Shown: positions 55,349-64,000, counted from the first letter of the stretch. The stretch: 64,000 bases of DNA from MAG-121220-bin8 sp002700465 (GCA_943789295.1 CALSTO010000003.1:124001-188000); one strand, 5' to 3'. Notes: generated by a model from the letters alone, not told the origin. Numbers and translations are program-made.

Positions 55349-58153
55349 CTATAGTTTGATACTATAACCTACTGAAAACGTTGTTCCTTGTTCTCTAAAT
55401 GAAAAGATTTCATTTTCAGCTTTAAACGATTCGTAAAAACTTTCCTTTTTACTGTCTAGAATGTTTTCAACCTTTATTGTTACAGTTTTATTTTGATTTT
55501 TACCATATGATTTTGACATGTTTAAGTTTAAACTTTCATAGGGTTGAGTATAAACATCTGGAGCAAAACCTGTTCCAACAACTTCAAGTGTTTTGCCTTG
55601 CATATTAAAAAATAATCCAGCTCTAAGTCCATTTTCATTCTTATAGTCTAAACTTGAATTTATTAAAAAAGGAGATTGTCCTTGTAAGTTTCTGTAAGTG
55701 CCCAAAGATTCTCCATCTCTAAGACCTTTAGTTCTTAAGCTTAGCTCACTTGCTCCATATTGTTGTCTAGATTCAATTATTGATGCATTGAGGTTAATTC
55801 CCAAAGATTGACTAATTTGTTTTCTTAACTCAAGTTCTAGACCATATACTTTTGCATTTCCTAAGTTTTTTGGCTGGAAGTTTTCCGTTGAAGCTTCATA
55901 ATATGTTAACTCTATAGGATCTTTGAAGGATTTGTAGAAACCACTAATGGCAAACAATTCATTGTCTTCACCAAATAGTTCATACCTGAGATCTAAATTG
56001 TCTATATAGCTTGGTTTTAGATTTATATTTCCGTTAAAAGTCATATTTGATAAAGGATCGTATATTTCTGCAATTGAGACTTCTTTAAATGAAGGTCTTG
56101 CAGTAGTTTTTGAATAGGAAAGCCTTAGATTGGAATTTTCTTTTAATGAATAAATAAAATTTGTTGAAGGGAATATATCTAGTTTATCAATTACTTTTTC
56201 ATCATCATACTTAACTGTTCCACCACTATTTTCTCCTGTATATTTTTGTACAAAATTTTCTGCTCTTAAACCAATAACAGATTTAATTTTATCGTCTATT
56301 TTAAACTCAATTGAGGAATAAGTTGAGATGTTCATTTGATTAGCATCATAACTTTTTCCTCTTTCAACCCCTCCATTTGTATATAAAGCAATATGGTTAC
56401 CAATTGTATTTGTTGGAGTCCAAGTATTCTCAGGTTTAAATAAATTATCAGGGTTTCCATTATCGATAACACCAAGATTTGTAGGAACATTAACTCTGAA
56501 GCTGTAAATATCATATTCTCTTTCTTTAAATGAGTTTAATGCTCCAAATTTTAATTTTGCGTCTCTATTAAATAATTTCAGCTTTTTTTGTACATCTACT
56601 TTACTAATAATATTTGTTTCATCTAAATTTCTCCATATTCTACTTGGCTTTCCGTTAAGAGGAATTAGGTATTTTCCTTCATCAGTTATTTCAAAAGATG
56701 TTGTTCTTATGTCTTTATCTTTAATTGTAGATTTGGAGGGAGAAATTTTCCAATTTAATTTCCACTCACTTTCGTTACTAAAAGTATGAGTTCCTGAAAG
56801 TAAGATATTTGTAATAGACCTTTGAGTATATTCAATATTATGTTTTAGAAGATCTTTAGAATCATTTAAATTGACTGTTTGATCAAAAATTCCAGCACCA
56901 GATTCTCCATTTTGAATATGCAAAATATTCAATTTGTATTTTGATAAATTTGTTTTGTACGAAACGCCTGTCATGGCACTCAAAATCACTGAGTTTTCAC
57001 CAAGTGGTCCATTTTGAGTTCTGTTTTCAAACAAATTGTAAACCCCTTTGTCAGCATCTCTGTAGTACGTATTGTTTTGAGACTTTTCATAAAAATCAGT
57101 TGTGTTTTTATAGCTTAAAGAACCAAAGTATCCTATTCTATTTTCATTTTTTAATAAAAACTGATTTCCTCCACTAACACTGAAACTATAATCTCCAAGA
57201 CTAGTCTTTTTAAGTGCAGCCATATTAGGATTAAATTTTCTAGTAATTTGGGTAATCTTTGGGCTATTAATTCCTTCTAGTACTGTATAGCCTTGGTTTG
57301 GATCAACAGGAATGGACCTTAATCCATCATCAAATCCTAAAAAGTCTGTACCACTAGATTTTGAAGTTAAATAACTGTCATTATAATGCATTTTAGGGTT
57401 ATATGCTGAACTAAATGAAATAGAAAATTGTTTTGAATTAGGAAATTCTTTTGTAATAATATCTACAATTCCACCTGTAAAATCAGCTGGCATTTCAGCA
57501 GCAGCAGACTTAACAATAATTACATTATCTAAAATATTTGTAGGGAAAATATCCATTTGTATTGTATTTCTGTCAGGATCTAAACCTGGAATATCTACTC
57601 CATTTAAAATAGATTTTGTATACCTATCACCTAAGCCACGTACATATACATATTTTCCACCTTGCACAGAAACTCCTGGGACTGATTTGACAGCAGAAGC
57701 AATGTTAGATGCACCTGAAGACTTTATTCTTTGTGACGAAAGTCCATCTACAAGGCTAATAGATTTTTTTTGAAATTCAAGAACTGACCTTTCAGTATTT
57801 GTGCTAGCACTCACGCTTACAACTACTTCGTCTAATCCTTGAGCTAAAGTATTCAAGGTAACATTTACTATAGCTGCTTCATTTAATTTTACATTTACAT
57901 CTTTGACCTCTACAGTTTCGTAACCAATAAAAGAAAAAACAATTGTATAAATACCTTCAACTAATTCTAACTCATAATTACCATCAAAATCTGATGTTGT
58001 ACCTGTGCCTGTTTCCTTAACCACAATATTTGCAAAAGGCACGGGATCTTGAAAATCACTATCTATTAATGCCCCTCTAATTAGTCCTGTTTGAGCTTGT
58101 GAATAAAAAGAAAGAAGTCCAATTGTTAGTAGAGTAAATATGTATTTTTTCAT
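55349..58153 (-). CDS. TonB-dependent receptor, SusC-like N-domain, in the phosphate block
   Basis: A 934-residue receptor: signal peptide (to about QAQ, residue 21), carboxypeptidase-regulatory-like domain (about 25-110), plug (about 125-235, with YVRGLGDRYTKSILNGVDIP and EMPADFTGGIVDIITKEFP) and a large barrel ending in SVGYSIKL. It has its own Pho-box promoter and lies downstream of a beta-helix lipoprotein gene with the same kind of promoter. The substrate is unknown; a phosphorus-containing compound is suggested by context only. Confidence 0.9.
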   Translation of the reverse strand: MKKYIFTLLTIGLLSFYSQAQTGLIRGALIDSDFQDPVPFANIVVKETGTGTTSDFDGNYELELVEGIYTIVFSFIGYETVEVKDVNVKLNEAAIVNVTLNTLAQGLDEVVVSVSASTNTERSVLEFQKKSISLVDGLSSQRIKSSGASNIASAVKSVPGVSVQGGKYVYVRGLGDRYTKSILNGVDIPGLDPDRNTIQMDIFPTNILDNVIIVKSAAAEMPADFTGGIVDIITKEFPNSKQFSISFSSAYNPKMHYNDSYLTSKSSGTDFLGFDDGLRSIPVDPNQGYTVLEGINSPKITQITRKFNPNMAALKKTSLGDYSFSVSGGNQFLLKNENRIGYFGSLSYKNTTDFYEKSQNNTYYRDADKGVYNLFENRTQNGPLGENSVILSAMTGVSYKTNLSKYKLNILHIQNGESGAGIFDQTVNLNDSKDLLKHNIEYTQRSITNILLSGTHTFSNESEWKLNWKISPSKSTIKDKDIRTTSFEITDEGKYLIPLNGKPSRIWRNLDETNIISKVDVQKKLKLFNRDAKLKFGALNSFKEREYDIYSFRVNVPTNLGVIDNGNPDNLFKPENTWTPTNTIGNHIALYTNGGVERGKSYDANQMNISTYSSIEFKIDDKIKSVIGLRAENFVQKYTGENSGGTVKYDDEKVIDKLDIFPSTNFIYSLKENSNLRLSYSKTTARPSFKEVSIAEIYDPLSNMTFNGNINLKPSYIDNLDLRYELFGEDNELFAISGFYKSFKDPIELTYYEASTENFQPKNLGNAKVYGLELELRKQISQSLGINLNASIIESRQQYGASELSLRTKGLRDGESLGTYRNLQGQSPFLINSSLDYKNENGLRAGLFFNMQGKTLEVVGTGFAPDVYTQPYESLNLNMSKSYGKNQNKTVTIKVENILDSKKESFYESFKAENEIFSFREQGTTFSVGYSIKL

Positions 58154-58174
58154 TGATTAGGTGTTATTTTTTTG

Positions 58175-58219
58175 CAAATATCTATTTACCTAATTGATCT
58201 AATGTTAAGTGAAGGTTAA
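58175..58219 (-). promoter_or_regulatory. Pho-box-type promoter of the TonB receptor gene
   Basis: On the minus strand TTAACCTTCAC (58219-58209) and TTAACATTAGA (58208-58198) repeat with an 11-bp period. The second is identical over 11 bases to the proximal half-site of the porin promoter. After 15 bp comes GATATTTG (58182-58175), and the receptor ATG follows 21 bp later. Confidence 0.65.
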
Positions 58220-58222
58220 ATA

Positions 58223-58255
58223 AAAAAGACTTGATTAAATCAATCAAGCCTTTTT
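58223..58255. terminator. Intrinsic terminator after the beta-helix lipoprotein gene
   Basis: AAAAAGACTTGATT (58223-58236) pairs with AATCAAGCCTTTTT (58242-58255), one wobble or mismatch, around a 5-base loop. The minus-strand reading ends in a T-run. It separates the lipoprotein gene from the receptor promoter and reads both ways. Confidence 0.75.
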
Positions 58256-58282
58256 ATAAAATCAAAACAAAACTATTTCCAA

Positions 58283-59800
58283 CTATTCTCTTATAGCTTC
58301 TTTATAATTTGCAAAAGTCCAAGAAAAAGCAGATCTGTCAGCACCAACAGAACTAGTTTCTTTTGTTACCCCTTTTCCAAATGTTTCACCATCTAAGTTT
58401 TTTGCATCTTCAAACATTGCATTTGGAGTATCTGATTTATCTTTAAATAAATCTCCGCCTTTTAGGCTTGATCCATCAGGAATTACTATTTCAATGTTTG
58501 AAAAAGTTAATGTTCCTGCTTCAAAAGAAGCACTGTCAGCCTCTGCATCTAACTCAAAATCTTTCCCAACTTGAAATCCGTAAGCATATAAATTATTAAT
58601 AGAACCTAAAGCTCCTTTTCTAAAATCTGCATATTCTCCATTAGCAGCAGTTCCATCTCCTATTAAGGTAATATTTTCAAGCTTAAAGCTGTCTTCCATA
58701 GATCCTTCTGGTCCGTCAATTTCAAGTCCATGGTCAGAAGTTGAATTTGCAATAACAATAGCATTGCTAATAGTCCCAGCGTAAGATTGATCAATGTCTA
58801 AACCGTCATCACCTTGCCCCCAAACTAATAGGTTAGAAGCATTAACAGTTCCTCCAAAAAATTCTATACCATCATCTTGGTTTCCTATAACTTCTACATT
58901 TGTGATTGTAGTTCCAGTACCAACTCCACCTAATGTAAGCCCATTTATTTCATTGTCTTCTCCAATTGACGTTCCACCATGTCGTATTGATACGTAATTG
59001 ATTATTCCTGAATTATCTGCTGGATCACTTCCACCATACAATCCATTAGTCTCTTCAGCTGGAATTCCTTCAATTTGGAACTCAGTAACATCATTTTTAA
59101 ATGAACCTGGCGCTTTACCTAAAACAAGTAACCCTCCCCATAATCCAACATTAGAGGCATCAAGGTTTGTTCCGTTTTTTTGACCAAGAGCAATATCATC
59201 TGCAACAGATGTCATAATAATAGGTTTATCCGCAGTACCCTGAGCATCTATTTTACCTCCTCTAGCAATACAAATAAAAGAAGAATCAGTTCCTGTACCT
59301 CCTTCAGCTTTGATAATAGTTCCAGCAGGAATGGTTAATGTAGCTCCATCAGCAATAAATACTCTTCCTTTTAATGTCCAAATCTTATCAGCACTCAAAG
59401 TTTTGTCTTTAGTGTATGTTCCTCCTAACGTAAAACTGCCGTTAACGTTTATAGTAGCCGTAGCTGTATTACTATCAGCAATTCCATCGTTAGCTTTATA
59501 AGTGAAGGTATCAGTACCATCTGCATTTTCATTTGGCGTGTATGTTGCCATTTTGCCAGAAATTGTAACAGTTCCAATGGTAGGTTGAGTTACAATGGAA
59601 AATGTTAAAGGATCATAATCAGCATCAGTAGCAACTAGTTCCATTTCTACTGCTGCACCTGCTTCAGATGAAGCAGACATATTAACAGCAACTGGAATAG
59701 AATTAATATCTTCCACGTTGTCATCGTTGTTAGAGCAAGAAACAACAAAAAGAGTAATCAAGATTAAATTGAAAGGTTTAAATTTTAATAGGTTGTTCAT
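58283..59800 (-). CDS. Lipoprotein with Ig/cadherin-like and right-handed beta-helix-like regions
   Basis: A 505-residue lipoprotein (FVVSC, Cys22). Residues about 33-120 are an Ig/cadherin-like repeat (MELVATDADYDPLTFSIV and NADGTDTFTYKANDG). Residues about 125-450 have the look of a parallel beta-helix (GGKIDAQGTADKPIIMTS, GIINYVSIRHGG, TTITNVEVIGNQDDGIEFFG, GSMEDSFKLENITLIGDG). There is no T9SS tail. It precedes the TonB receptor on the same strand and carries a Pho-box promoter, so it is likely a surface partner that binds or processes a phosphorus source. Confidence 0.8.
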   Translation of the reverse strand: MNNLLKFKPFNLILITLFVVSCSNNDDNVEDINSIPVAVNMSASSEAGAAVEMELVATDADYDPLTFSIVTQPTIGTVTISGKMATYTPNENADGTDTFTYKANDGIADSNTATATINVNGSFTLGGTYTKDKTLSADKIWTLKGRVFIADGATLTIPAGTIIKAEGGTGTDSSFICIARGGKIDAQGTADKPIIMTSVADDIALGQKNGTNLDASNVGLWGGLLVLGKAPGSFKNDVTEFQIEGIPAEETNGLYGGSDPADNSGIINYVSIRHGGTSIGEDNEINGLTLGGVGTGTTITNVEVIGNQDDGIEFFGGTVNASNLLVWGQGDDGLDIDQSYAGTISNAIVIANSTSDHGLEIDGPEGSMEDSFKLENITLIGDGTAANGEYADFRKGALGSINNLYAYGFQVGKDFELDAEADSASFEAGTLTFSNIEIVIPDGSSLKGGDLFKDKSDTPNAMFEDAKNLDGETFGKGVTKETSSVGADRSAFSWTFANYKEAIRE

Positions 59801-59827
59801 TTTTTAAGTATTTAATTATTTATGTCA

Positions 59828-59872
59828 CAAATAACATAATATTAGATAACCTTAACGTTAATGATAGGTTAT
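59828..59872 (-). promoter_or_regulatory. Pho-box-type promoter of the beta-helix lipoprotein gene
   Basis: On the minus strand ATAACCTATCA (59872-59862) and TTAACGTTAAG (59861-59851) lie 11 bp apart. The -7-like GTTATTTG (59835-59828) begins after exactly 15 bp. Only its last four bases match TTTG well. The gene ATG at 59800 follows. Confidence 0.55.
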
Positions 59873-59950
59873 GAATAAGTAATCAAAAGATTAAATTAAT
59901 GTTATGAACTATTTTTATTTTTATTTTAAAGGATTCGTTAAATTGCACGA

Positions 59951-61270
59951 ATGAATTGGGAACAACTACTCTCTCTAAAAAGACAAGGCGATACATTAAA
60001 AAGATTAAGGCTAGAGCAAGACGAAACAAGAATCGGATTTGAGGTCGACTATGATAGAATAATTTTTTCGTCATCATTTAGATCACTTCAAGACAAAACC
60101 CAAGTTATACCATTTTCAAAAACAAGTTTTGTTCACACTAGACTTACTCACAGTCTAGAGGTTTCAGTTGTAGGAAGAAGTCTTGGTAGAGTTGTTGGCA
60201 AGAAATTAATTGAAAAATATCCTTATTTACAACAAACCTATGGCTTTCTTAGTAATGATTTTGGGGCTATAGTAGCCGCAGCTAGTTTGGCTCACGACAT
60301 TGGTAATCCACCTTTTGGACATAGTGGAGAAATGGCAATTGGAGATTTTTTTAAAAATGGAGAAGGAGTCGGATTTAAGGAAAGTCTGTCAGAGCAACAG
60401 TATGAAGATCTGTGCAATTTTGAGGGGAATGCAAACGGTTTTAAAATTATTTCCGAAAATAAGGCTGGAATAAAAGGAGGTTTGAGACTGAGTTATGCCA
60501 CATTAGGAGCATTTACAAAATATCCAAGAAAATCAATTCTTGATAAAAAATCTGATCATATCAAGGATAAGAAATTCGGATTTTTTCATTCTCAAAATAC
60601 TTTTTTTGATGAAGTAGCAAATGAACTTGGAATGGTAGATTCAAATGGAGAATATATGAGACATCCTTTAGCTTACTTAGTTGAAGCAGCTGATGACATA
60701 TGTTATACACTTATTGATTTTGAAGATGGAATTAACCTTGGTTGGATTTCTGAAGAATACGCTTTAGAGTTTTTAATCAGATTAGTTAAAGACAGTATTG
60801 ATACTAAAAAGTATAATTCTTTAAAACACAAGACAGATAGAGTAGCCTACTTAAGAGCACTTTCAGTTAACACTCTAATAAATGATACTGTCAAAATATT
60901 TTTAAAAAATGAAGAGAAAATTTTAAATGGAGAGTTTACAAAAACTTTGCTTTCAGAAAGTGTTTTTAAAGCTCAAATGGAAGATATAATTGATATTAGC
61001 GTAAAGAAAGTATATAATTCTAAGGAAGTAATTGAAAAAGAATTGAAAGGTTATCAAGTGATACATAAACTTTTAAGTGTTTTTATAAAAGCAGCTGTGA
61101 ATAATCAATCAGATAATACTACTGCATTAGATGATTTAGTTCTTGCATCGTTACCTAAAACATACATTCACAAAGAAGGGGATTTGTATAACCAGCTTTT
61201 AGACATTAGTTGTTTTGTTGCTAGTCTTACAGATGGAAATGCTTTAGAGTGGTATAATAAAATTAGTTAA
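59951..61270 (+). CDS. dgt: Deoxyguanosinetriphosphate triphosphohydrolase (dGTPase)
   Basis: A 439-residue HD-domain enzyme hydrolysing dGTP to deoxyguanosine and triphosphate. Motifs are FRSLQDKTQVIPF, the HD-type set TRLTHSLEVSVVGR and SLAHDIGNPPFGHSGE, and a late HPLAYLVEAADDICYTLIDFEDG with the last His/Asp ligands. It lies 3' of the Pho block and abuts tadA without a gap. Confidence 0.95.
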   Translation: MNWEQLLSLKRQGDTLKRLRLEQDETRIGFEVDYDRIIFSSSFRSLQDKTQVIPFSKTSFVHTRLTHSLEVSVVGRSLGRVVGKKLIEKYPYLQQTYGFLSNDFGAIVAAASLAHDIGNPPFGHSGEMAIGDFFKNGEGVGFKESLSEQQYEDLCNFEGNANGFKIISENKAGIKGGLRLSYATLGAFTKYPRKSILDKKSDHIKDKKFGFFHSQNTFFDEVANELGMVDSNGEYMRHPLAYLVEAADDICYTLIDFEDGINLGWISEEYALEFLIRLVKDSIDTKKYNSLKHKTDRVAYLRALSVNTLINDTVKIFLKNEEKILNGEFTKTLLSESVFKAQMEDIIDISVKKVYNSKEVIEKELKGYQVIHKLLSVFIKAAVNNQSDNTTALDDLVLASLPKTYIHKEGDLYNQLLDISCFVASLTDGNALEWYNKIS

Positions 61271-61720
61271 ATGATCAATCTTTTTGACGATAATTATTTC
61301 ATGCGAAGAGCTATTGATGAAGCAAAAATTGCTTTACAAAAAGATGAAGTTCCAGTTGGTGCTGTCATAGTTAGTAACAATCAGATTATTGCAAGATCAC
61401 ATAATTTAACGGAAACATTAAATGATGTAACTGCGCATGCTGAAATGCAATGTATAACATCAGCAGCTAGTTATTTAGGAGGAAAATATTTAAAAAATTG
61501 TACGCTTTACGTAACTCTTGAGCCATGTCAAATGTGCGCAGGCGCTTTATATTGGTCACAAATTTCTAAAATAGTTATAGGAGCTAGTGATGCTCATAGG
61601 GGTTACAGAGTAATGAAAACTCAACTTCACCCTAAAACAAAAGTTATAGATGGAGTAATGGCAAAGGAATCTAAAGAATTAATAGATGACTTTTTTAAAA
61701 GTAAAAGGGAAGGGAAATAA
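61271..61720 (+). CDS. tadA: tRNA-specific adenosine deaminase
   Basis: A 149-residue zinc deaminase converting A34 to inosine in tRNA-Arg. The catalytic set is H56-A-E58 and P85-C86-Q-M-C89, with the N-terminal FMRRAIDEAKIALQKDEVPVGAV (key EVPVGAV) and late HRGYRVMKTQLHPKTKVIDGV (key region HRGYR). The ATG follows the dgt stop directly. Confidence 0.94.
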   Translation: MINLFDDNYFMRRAIDEAKIALQKDEVPVGAVIVSNNQIIARSHNLTETLNDVTAHAEMQCITSAASYLGGKYLKNCTLYVTLEPCQMCAGALYWSQISKIVIGASDAHRGYRVMKTQLHPKTKVIDGVMAKESKELIDDFFKSKREGK

Positions 61721-61721
61721 A

Positions 61722-61744
61722 AAACCCTCAGGATGTGAGGGTTT
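61722..61744. terminator. Terminator between tadA and the cold-shock gene
   Basis: AAACCCTCA (61722-61730) pairs exactly with TGAGGGTTT (61736-61744) around GGATG. On the minus strand the stem is followed by a T-rich run, so it serves the cold-shock gene well; on the plus strand the T-run is short, so termination of tadA is less sure. Confidence 0.75.
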
Positions 61745-61769
61745 GAATTGTTCTTAAAATAAAATATTA

Positions 61770-61964
61770 TTAGTCAATTAGACTTACGTTTCCTGCAACT
61801 TTTCCTTTTCTACCATCCTCTTCAGAATATTCTACTTTGTCTCCTTCGTTTAGTTGTAAACCATCTAAAGAAGTTACATGAACGAAGATGTCTTCGCTCG
61901 TTTCGTCGTTTGTAATAAACCCAAAACCTTTGGATCCATTAAAAAATTTTACTGTACCTGTCAT
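61770..61964 (-). CDS. Cold-shock domain protein
   Basis: A 64-residue CspA-family protein with RNP1 (KGFGFI) and RNP2 (DIFVHVT) motifs of the single-stranded nucleic-acid-binding OB-fold. Many such proteins act as RNA chaperones. The gene is monocistronic, with its own promoter and a terminator. Confidence 0.95.
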   Translation of the reverse strand: MTGTVKFFNGSKGFGFITNDETSEDIFVHVTSLDGLQLNEGDKVEYSEEDGRKGKVAGNVSLID

Positions 61965-61988
61965 TAATTATTAATTATTTATAAGATG

Positions 61989-61996
61989 CAAATGTA
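61989..61996 (-). promoter_or_regulatory. -7 element of the cold-shock gene
   Basis: On the minus strand TACATTTG is an exact match to TAnnTTTG, 24 bp before the ATG. The -33 position is only T-rich (GTTTTAAC). Confidence 0.45.
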
Positions 61997-62041
61997 GGAA
62001 TTTATAATTAAGTGTTAAAACTTAATTTAAAAAAACAAATT

Positions 62042-62287
62042 TTATTTATTTGATTTTGAGGATTTTGCCTTCATTTTTTTTAAATTTTCCTCACTAAAAG
62101 TATAGTCTTTTAGTTTTTTGCCCTTCCATCTTTGATAAAGAAATATAGGCATGAATACAAAAACCATGAAGGAAACACTAGCCCCAATAATTTTATTTCC
62201 TAATAATTCGTCCCCTGATTTGAAATAAAACCCAATCGCTATTCCAAGCATTGATAAAAAAAAGAAAATAGATATAATATTTTTCAT
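62042..62287 (-). CDS. Small two-helix membrane protein
   Basis: An 81-residue protein with two membrane helices (IISIFFFLSMLGIAIGFYF and IIGASVSFMVFVFMPIFLY) and a Lys-rich cytoplasmic tail (SEENLKKMKAKSSKSNK). No family is recognised with certainty. It lies 14 bp after aspS on the same strand and is likely co-transcribed with it. Confidence 0.7.
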   Translation of the reverse strand: MKNIISIFFFLSMLGIAIGFYFKSGDELLGNKIIGASVSFMVFVFMPIFLYQRWKGKKLKDYTFSEENLKKMKAKSSKSNK

Positions 62288-62301
62288 TAAAAAAGTAGAA
62301 C

Positions 62302-64000
62302 TTATTTACTGCTTTTAAGCTTTAATGATAATTCGTTAAGCTGCATGTCATCAAGTTTTGAAGGGGCATCTATCATAACATCTTTTCCACTATTGTTTTT
62401 TGGGAAAGCTATATAATCCTTTATGCTTTCTTCACCATGAAGTATAGCAACTAACCTGTCTAGTCCAAGAGCAATCCCACCATGAGGAGGAGCTCCATAT
62501 TCAAAGGCATTCATCAGAAATCCGAATTGTTCTTTTGCTTCAGCTTCAGAAAACCCTAAGTGTTTAAACATTAACGCTTGAATTTTTTTATCATGAATTC
62601 TAATTGACCCACCTCCAATTTCATTTCCATTTAAAACTAAATCGTAAGCATTTGCCTTAACTTTTTCAGGTGATTTTTCTAAAAGGTCTAATTGATCAAG
62701 CTTTGGAGATGTAAATGGGTGGTGCATTGCATGATATTTCTGCGATTCATTATCCCATTCAAGTAACGGAAAATCTGTAACCCAAAGAGGAGCAAATTCA
62801 TCAGATTTTCTTAAATCTAGATTTTCAGCAAGCTCAAGTCTTAAGGCACTTATTTGAGCTCTAACCTGTGAAACTTCCCCTGAAAGAATAAAAATCAGAT
62901 CTCCTTTTGCAGCTCCGGTTATATTAGCCCATTTGCCTAAATCTTCTTGATCGTAAAACTTGTCTACTGATGATTTGAAACTTCCATCATCATTACACCT
63001 AACATAAACTAATCCCTTAGCTCCAATTTGTGGTCTTCTGACCCAATTTGTATAACTATCAATTTGTTTTCTTGTAAAAGCATTTCCATTAGGAACCGCT
63101 ATTCCTACAACAAGTTCAGATGAATTAAAAACATTGAAATCTTTATGTTTTGAAACATCATTTAAATCCCCAAGCTCCATCCCAAATCTAATATCAGGTT
63201 TATCACAACCGTATTTAGACATCGCTTCATCGTATGTCATTCTAGGAAAATCATCAACATTAATATTTTTAATAGAGCTTAAAAGATGTCTAACCAGTCC
63301 TTCAAATGTTTTTAAAACATCTTCTTGATTAACAAAAGACATTTCACAGTCAATTTGAGTAAATTCAGGTTGTCTGTCGGCTCTTAAATCTTCGTCTCTA
63401 AAACATTTTACAATTTGAAAATATTTATCAATACCACCAACCATTAATAGTTGTTTGAAAGTTTGAGGCGATTGAGGAAGGGCATAAAATTCACCTTGAT
63501 TCATTCTAGAGGGGACAACAAAGTCTCTAGCACCCTCAGGTGTTGATTTAATCAAGTATGGAGTTTCAACATCAATAAAATCTAAAGCAGTCAAATAATT
63601 TCTTATTTCTGAGCTTACTTTATGTCTGAATATTAATTTTTCTTTGATAGAATTTCTTCTTATATCTAAATACCTATACTTCATTCTTAATTCCTCTCCA
63701 CCATCAGTTTTATCTTCAATTGTGAAAGGCGGGGTAAGGGATTCGTTAAGTACAGTTAGTTCAGAAACTAAAATTTCAATCTCACCTGTAGCAATGTTGG
63801 GATTTTTAGAAGTCCTTTCAATAACAGATCCTTTTACTTGAATTACAAATTCTCTTCCTAATGTTTTCGCTTTTTCAAAAAGATCTTTTGAGCTTCTTTG
63901 TTCATCAAAAATAAGTTGAGAAACTCCAAATCGATCTCTTAAGTCAATCCAAAGCATAAACCCTTTATTTCTAGATTTTTGTACCCATCCAGAAAGAGTT
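62302..64000 (-). CDS. aspS: Aspartyl-tRNA synthetase (N-terminus cut by window edge)
   Basis: A class II synthetase; the frame continues through 64000 (upstream residues read TLSGWVQKSRNKGF before MLWIDLRDRFG), so the ATG-like codon at 63957 is internal. Motif 2 (FRDEDLRADRQPEFTQIDCE, key RDED and FTQID) and motif 3 (GLDRLVAIL) are visible, with the bacterial GAD insertion between them. About the first 15-20 residues are missing. It charges tRNA-Asp. Confidence 0.96.
   Translation of the reverse strand, partial: TLSGWVQKSRNKGFMLWIDLRDRFGVSQLIFDEQRSSKDLFEKAKTLGREFVIQVKGSVIERTSKNPNIATGEIEILVSELTVLNESLTPPFTIEDKTDGGEELRMKYRYLDIRRNSIKEKLIFRHKVSSEIRNYLTALDFIDVETPYLIKSTPEGARDFVVPSRMNQGEFYALPQSPQTFKQLLMVGGIDKYFQIVKCFRDEDLRADRQPEFTQIDCEMSFVNQEDVLKTFEGLVRHLLSSIKNINVDDFPRMTYDEAMSKYGCDKPDIRFGMELGDLNDVSKHKDFNVFNSSELVVGIAVPNGNAFTRKQIDSYTNWVRRPQIGAKGLVYVRCNDDGSFKSSVDKFYDQEDLGKWANITGAAKGDLIFILSGEVSQVRAQISALRLELAENLDLRKSDEFAPLWVTDFPLLEWDNESQKYHAMHHPFTSPKLDQLDLLEKSPEKVKANAYDLVLNGNEIGGGSIRIHDKKIQALMFKHLGFSEAEAKEQFGFLMNAFEYGAPPHGGIALGLDRLVAILHGEESIKDYIAFPKNNSGKDVMIDAPSKLDDMQLNELSLKLKSSK

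Noticed and set aside
1..64000. tRNA, rRNA, insertion-sequence or prophage signs
   Set aside because: None of the intergenic gaps folds like a tRNA, and no transposase, integrase or phage gene was seen on either strand.

Overview
The window is strongly AT-rich and densely packed. It looks like chromosomal DNA of a marine-type flavobacterium (Bacteroidota, Flavobacteriia). The evidence is the complete Bat (aerotolerance) operon, two SusC-like TonB-dependent receptors with carboxypeptidase-regulatory N-domains, an HemJ-type protoporphyrinogen oxidase, DUF3108, DUF3784 and DUF3109 proteins, an ATP-cone-bearing NrdB, and promoter motifs of the Bacteroidota -33/-7 type (TAnnTTTG). Genes often abut or overlap, and five convergent pairs overlap at their stop codons, which suggests a streamlined genome. 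I found no tRNA, rRNA, CRISPR array, insertion sequence or prophage.

Layout. 1-4198 (minus): uvrC, a DUF3108 protein, an M23 peptidase lipoprotein and the N-terminal part of pgi, cut by the window edge. 4243-5132 (plus): DUF3784 membrane protein and 5-formyl-THF cyclo-ligase. 5120-9560 (minus): ileS, a DksA/TraR-like protein, lspA. 9622-15331 (minus): metB-type enzyme, gdhA, recO, TonB-dependent receptor. 15390-19048 (plus): ArsC-like protein, cytochrome c lipoprotein, DUF1080 protein, then yicC, gmk, nadD. 19167-27958 (plus): Bat operon (moxR, DUF58, membrane protein, batA-E). 27938-30913: cvpA, a small conserved protein, pheS, gpsA. 31040-42643: a haem locus. A minus-strand operon hemA-hemC-hemD-hemE-hemF-hemB runs on into a serine hydrolase, a double-ATPase ABC protein and a membrane protein. 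It is divergent from an AraC regulator, hemH and hemJ. 42640-47692: sensor kinase, bacilliredoxin, TerB/DnaJ protein, HupE-like protein, dCMP deaminase, MarC, DUF3109. 47693-48227 is a non-coding AT-rich stretch upstream of nrdB and nrdA. 51359-59800: a phosphate-related block (PiT transporter, porin, small lipoprotein, TonB receptor, beta-helix lipoprotein). 59951-64000: dgt, tadA, cold-shock protein, small membrane protein and aspS, cut by the window edge.

Most notable observations. (1) Three promoters in the phosphate block (porin-PiT, TonB receptor, beta-helix lipoprotein) each carry two 11-bp direct repeats of a TTAAC-type half-site, exactly 15 bp upstream of a -7-like element. This is the layout expected of PhoB/PhoP boxes, and it would place an uncharacterised receptor/lipoprotein pair in a phosphate-starvation regulon. 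(2) NrdB carries an N-terminal ATP-cone while NrdA lacks one, the class Id/NrdBi arrangement; nrdA as written has a one-base deletion. (3) The haem locus encodes an AraC regulator with a Cys-Pro dipeptide between its domains, a perfect 11-bp dyad just upstream of it, and a ferrochelatase with an internal five-cysteine cluster.
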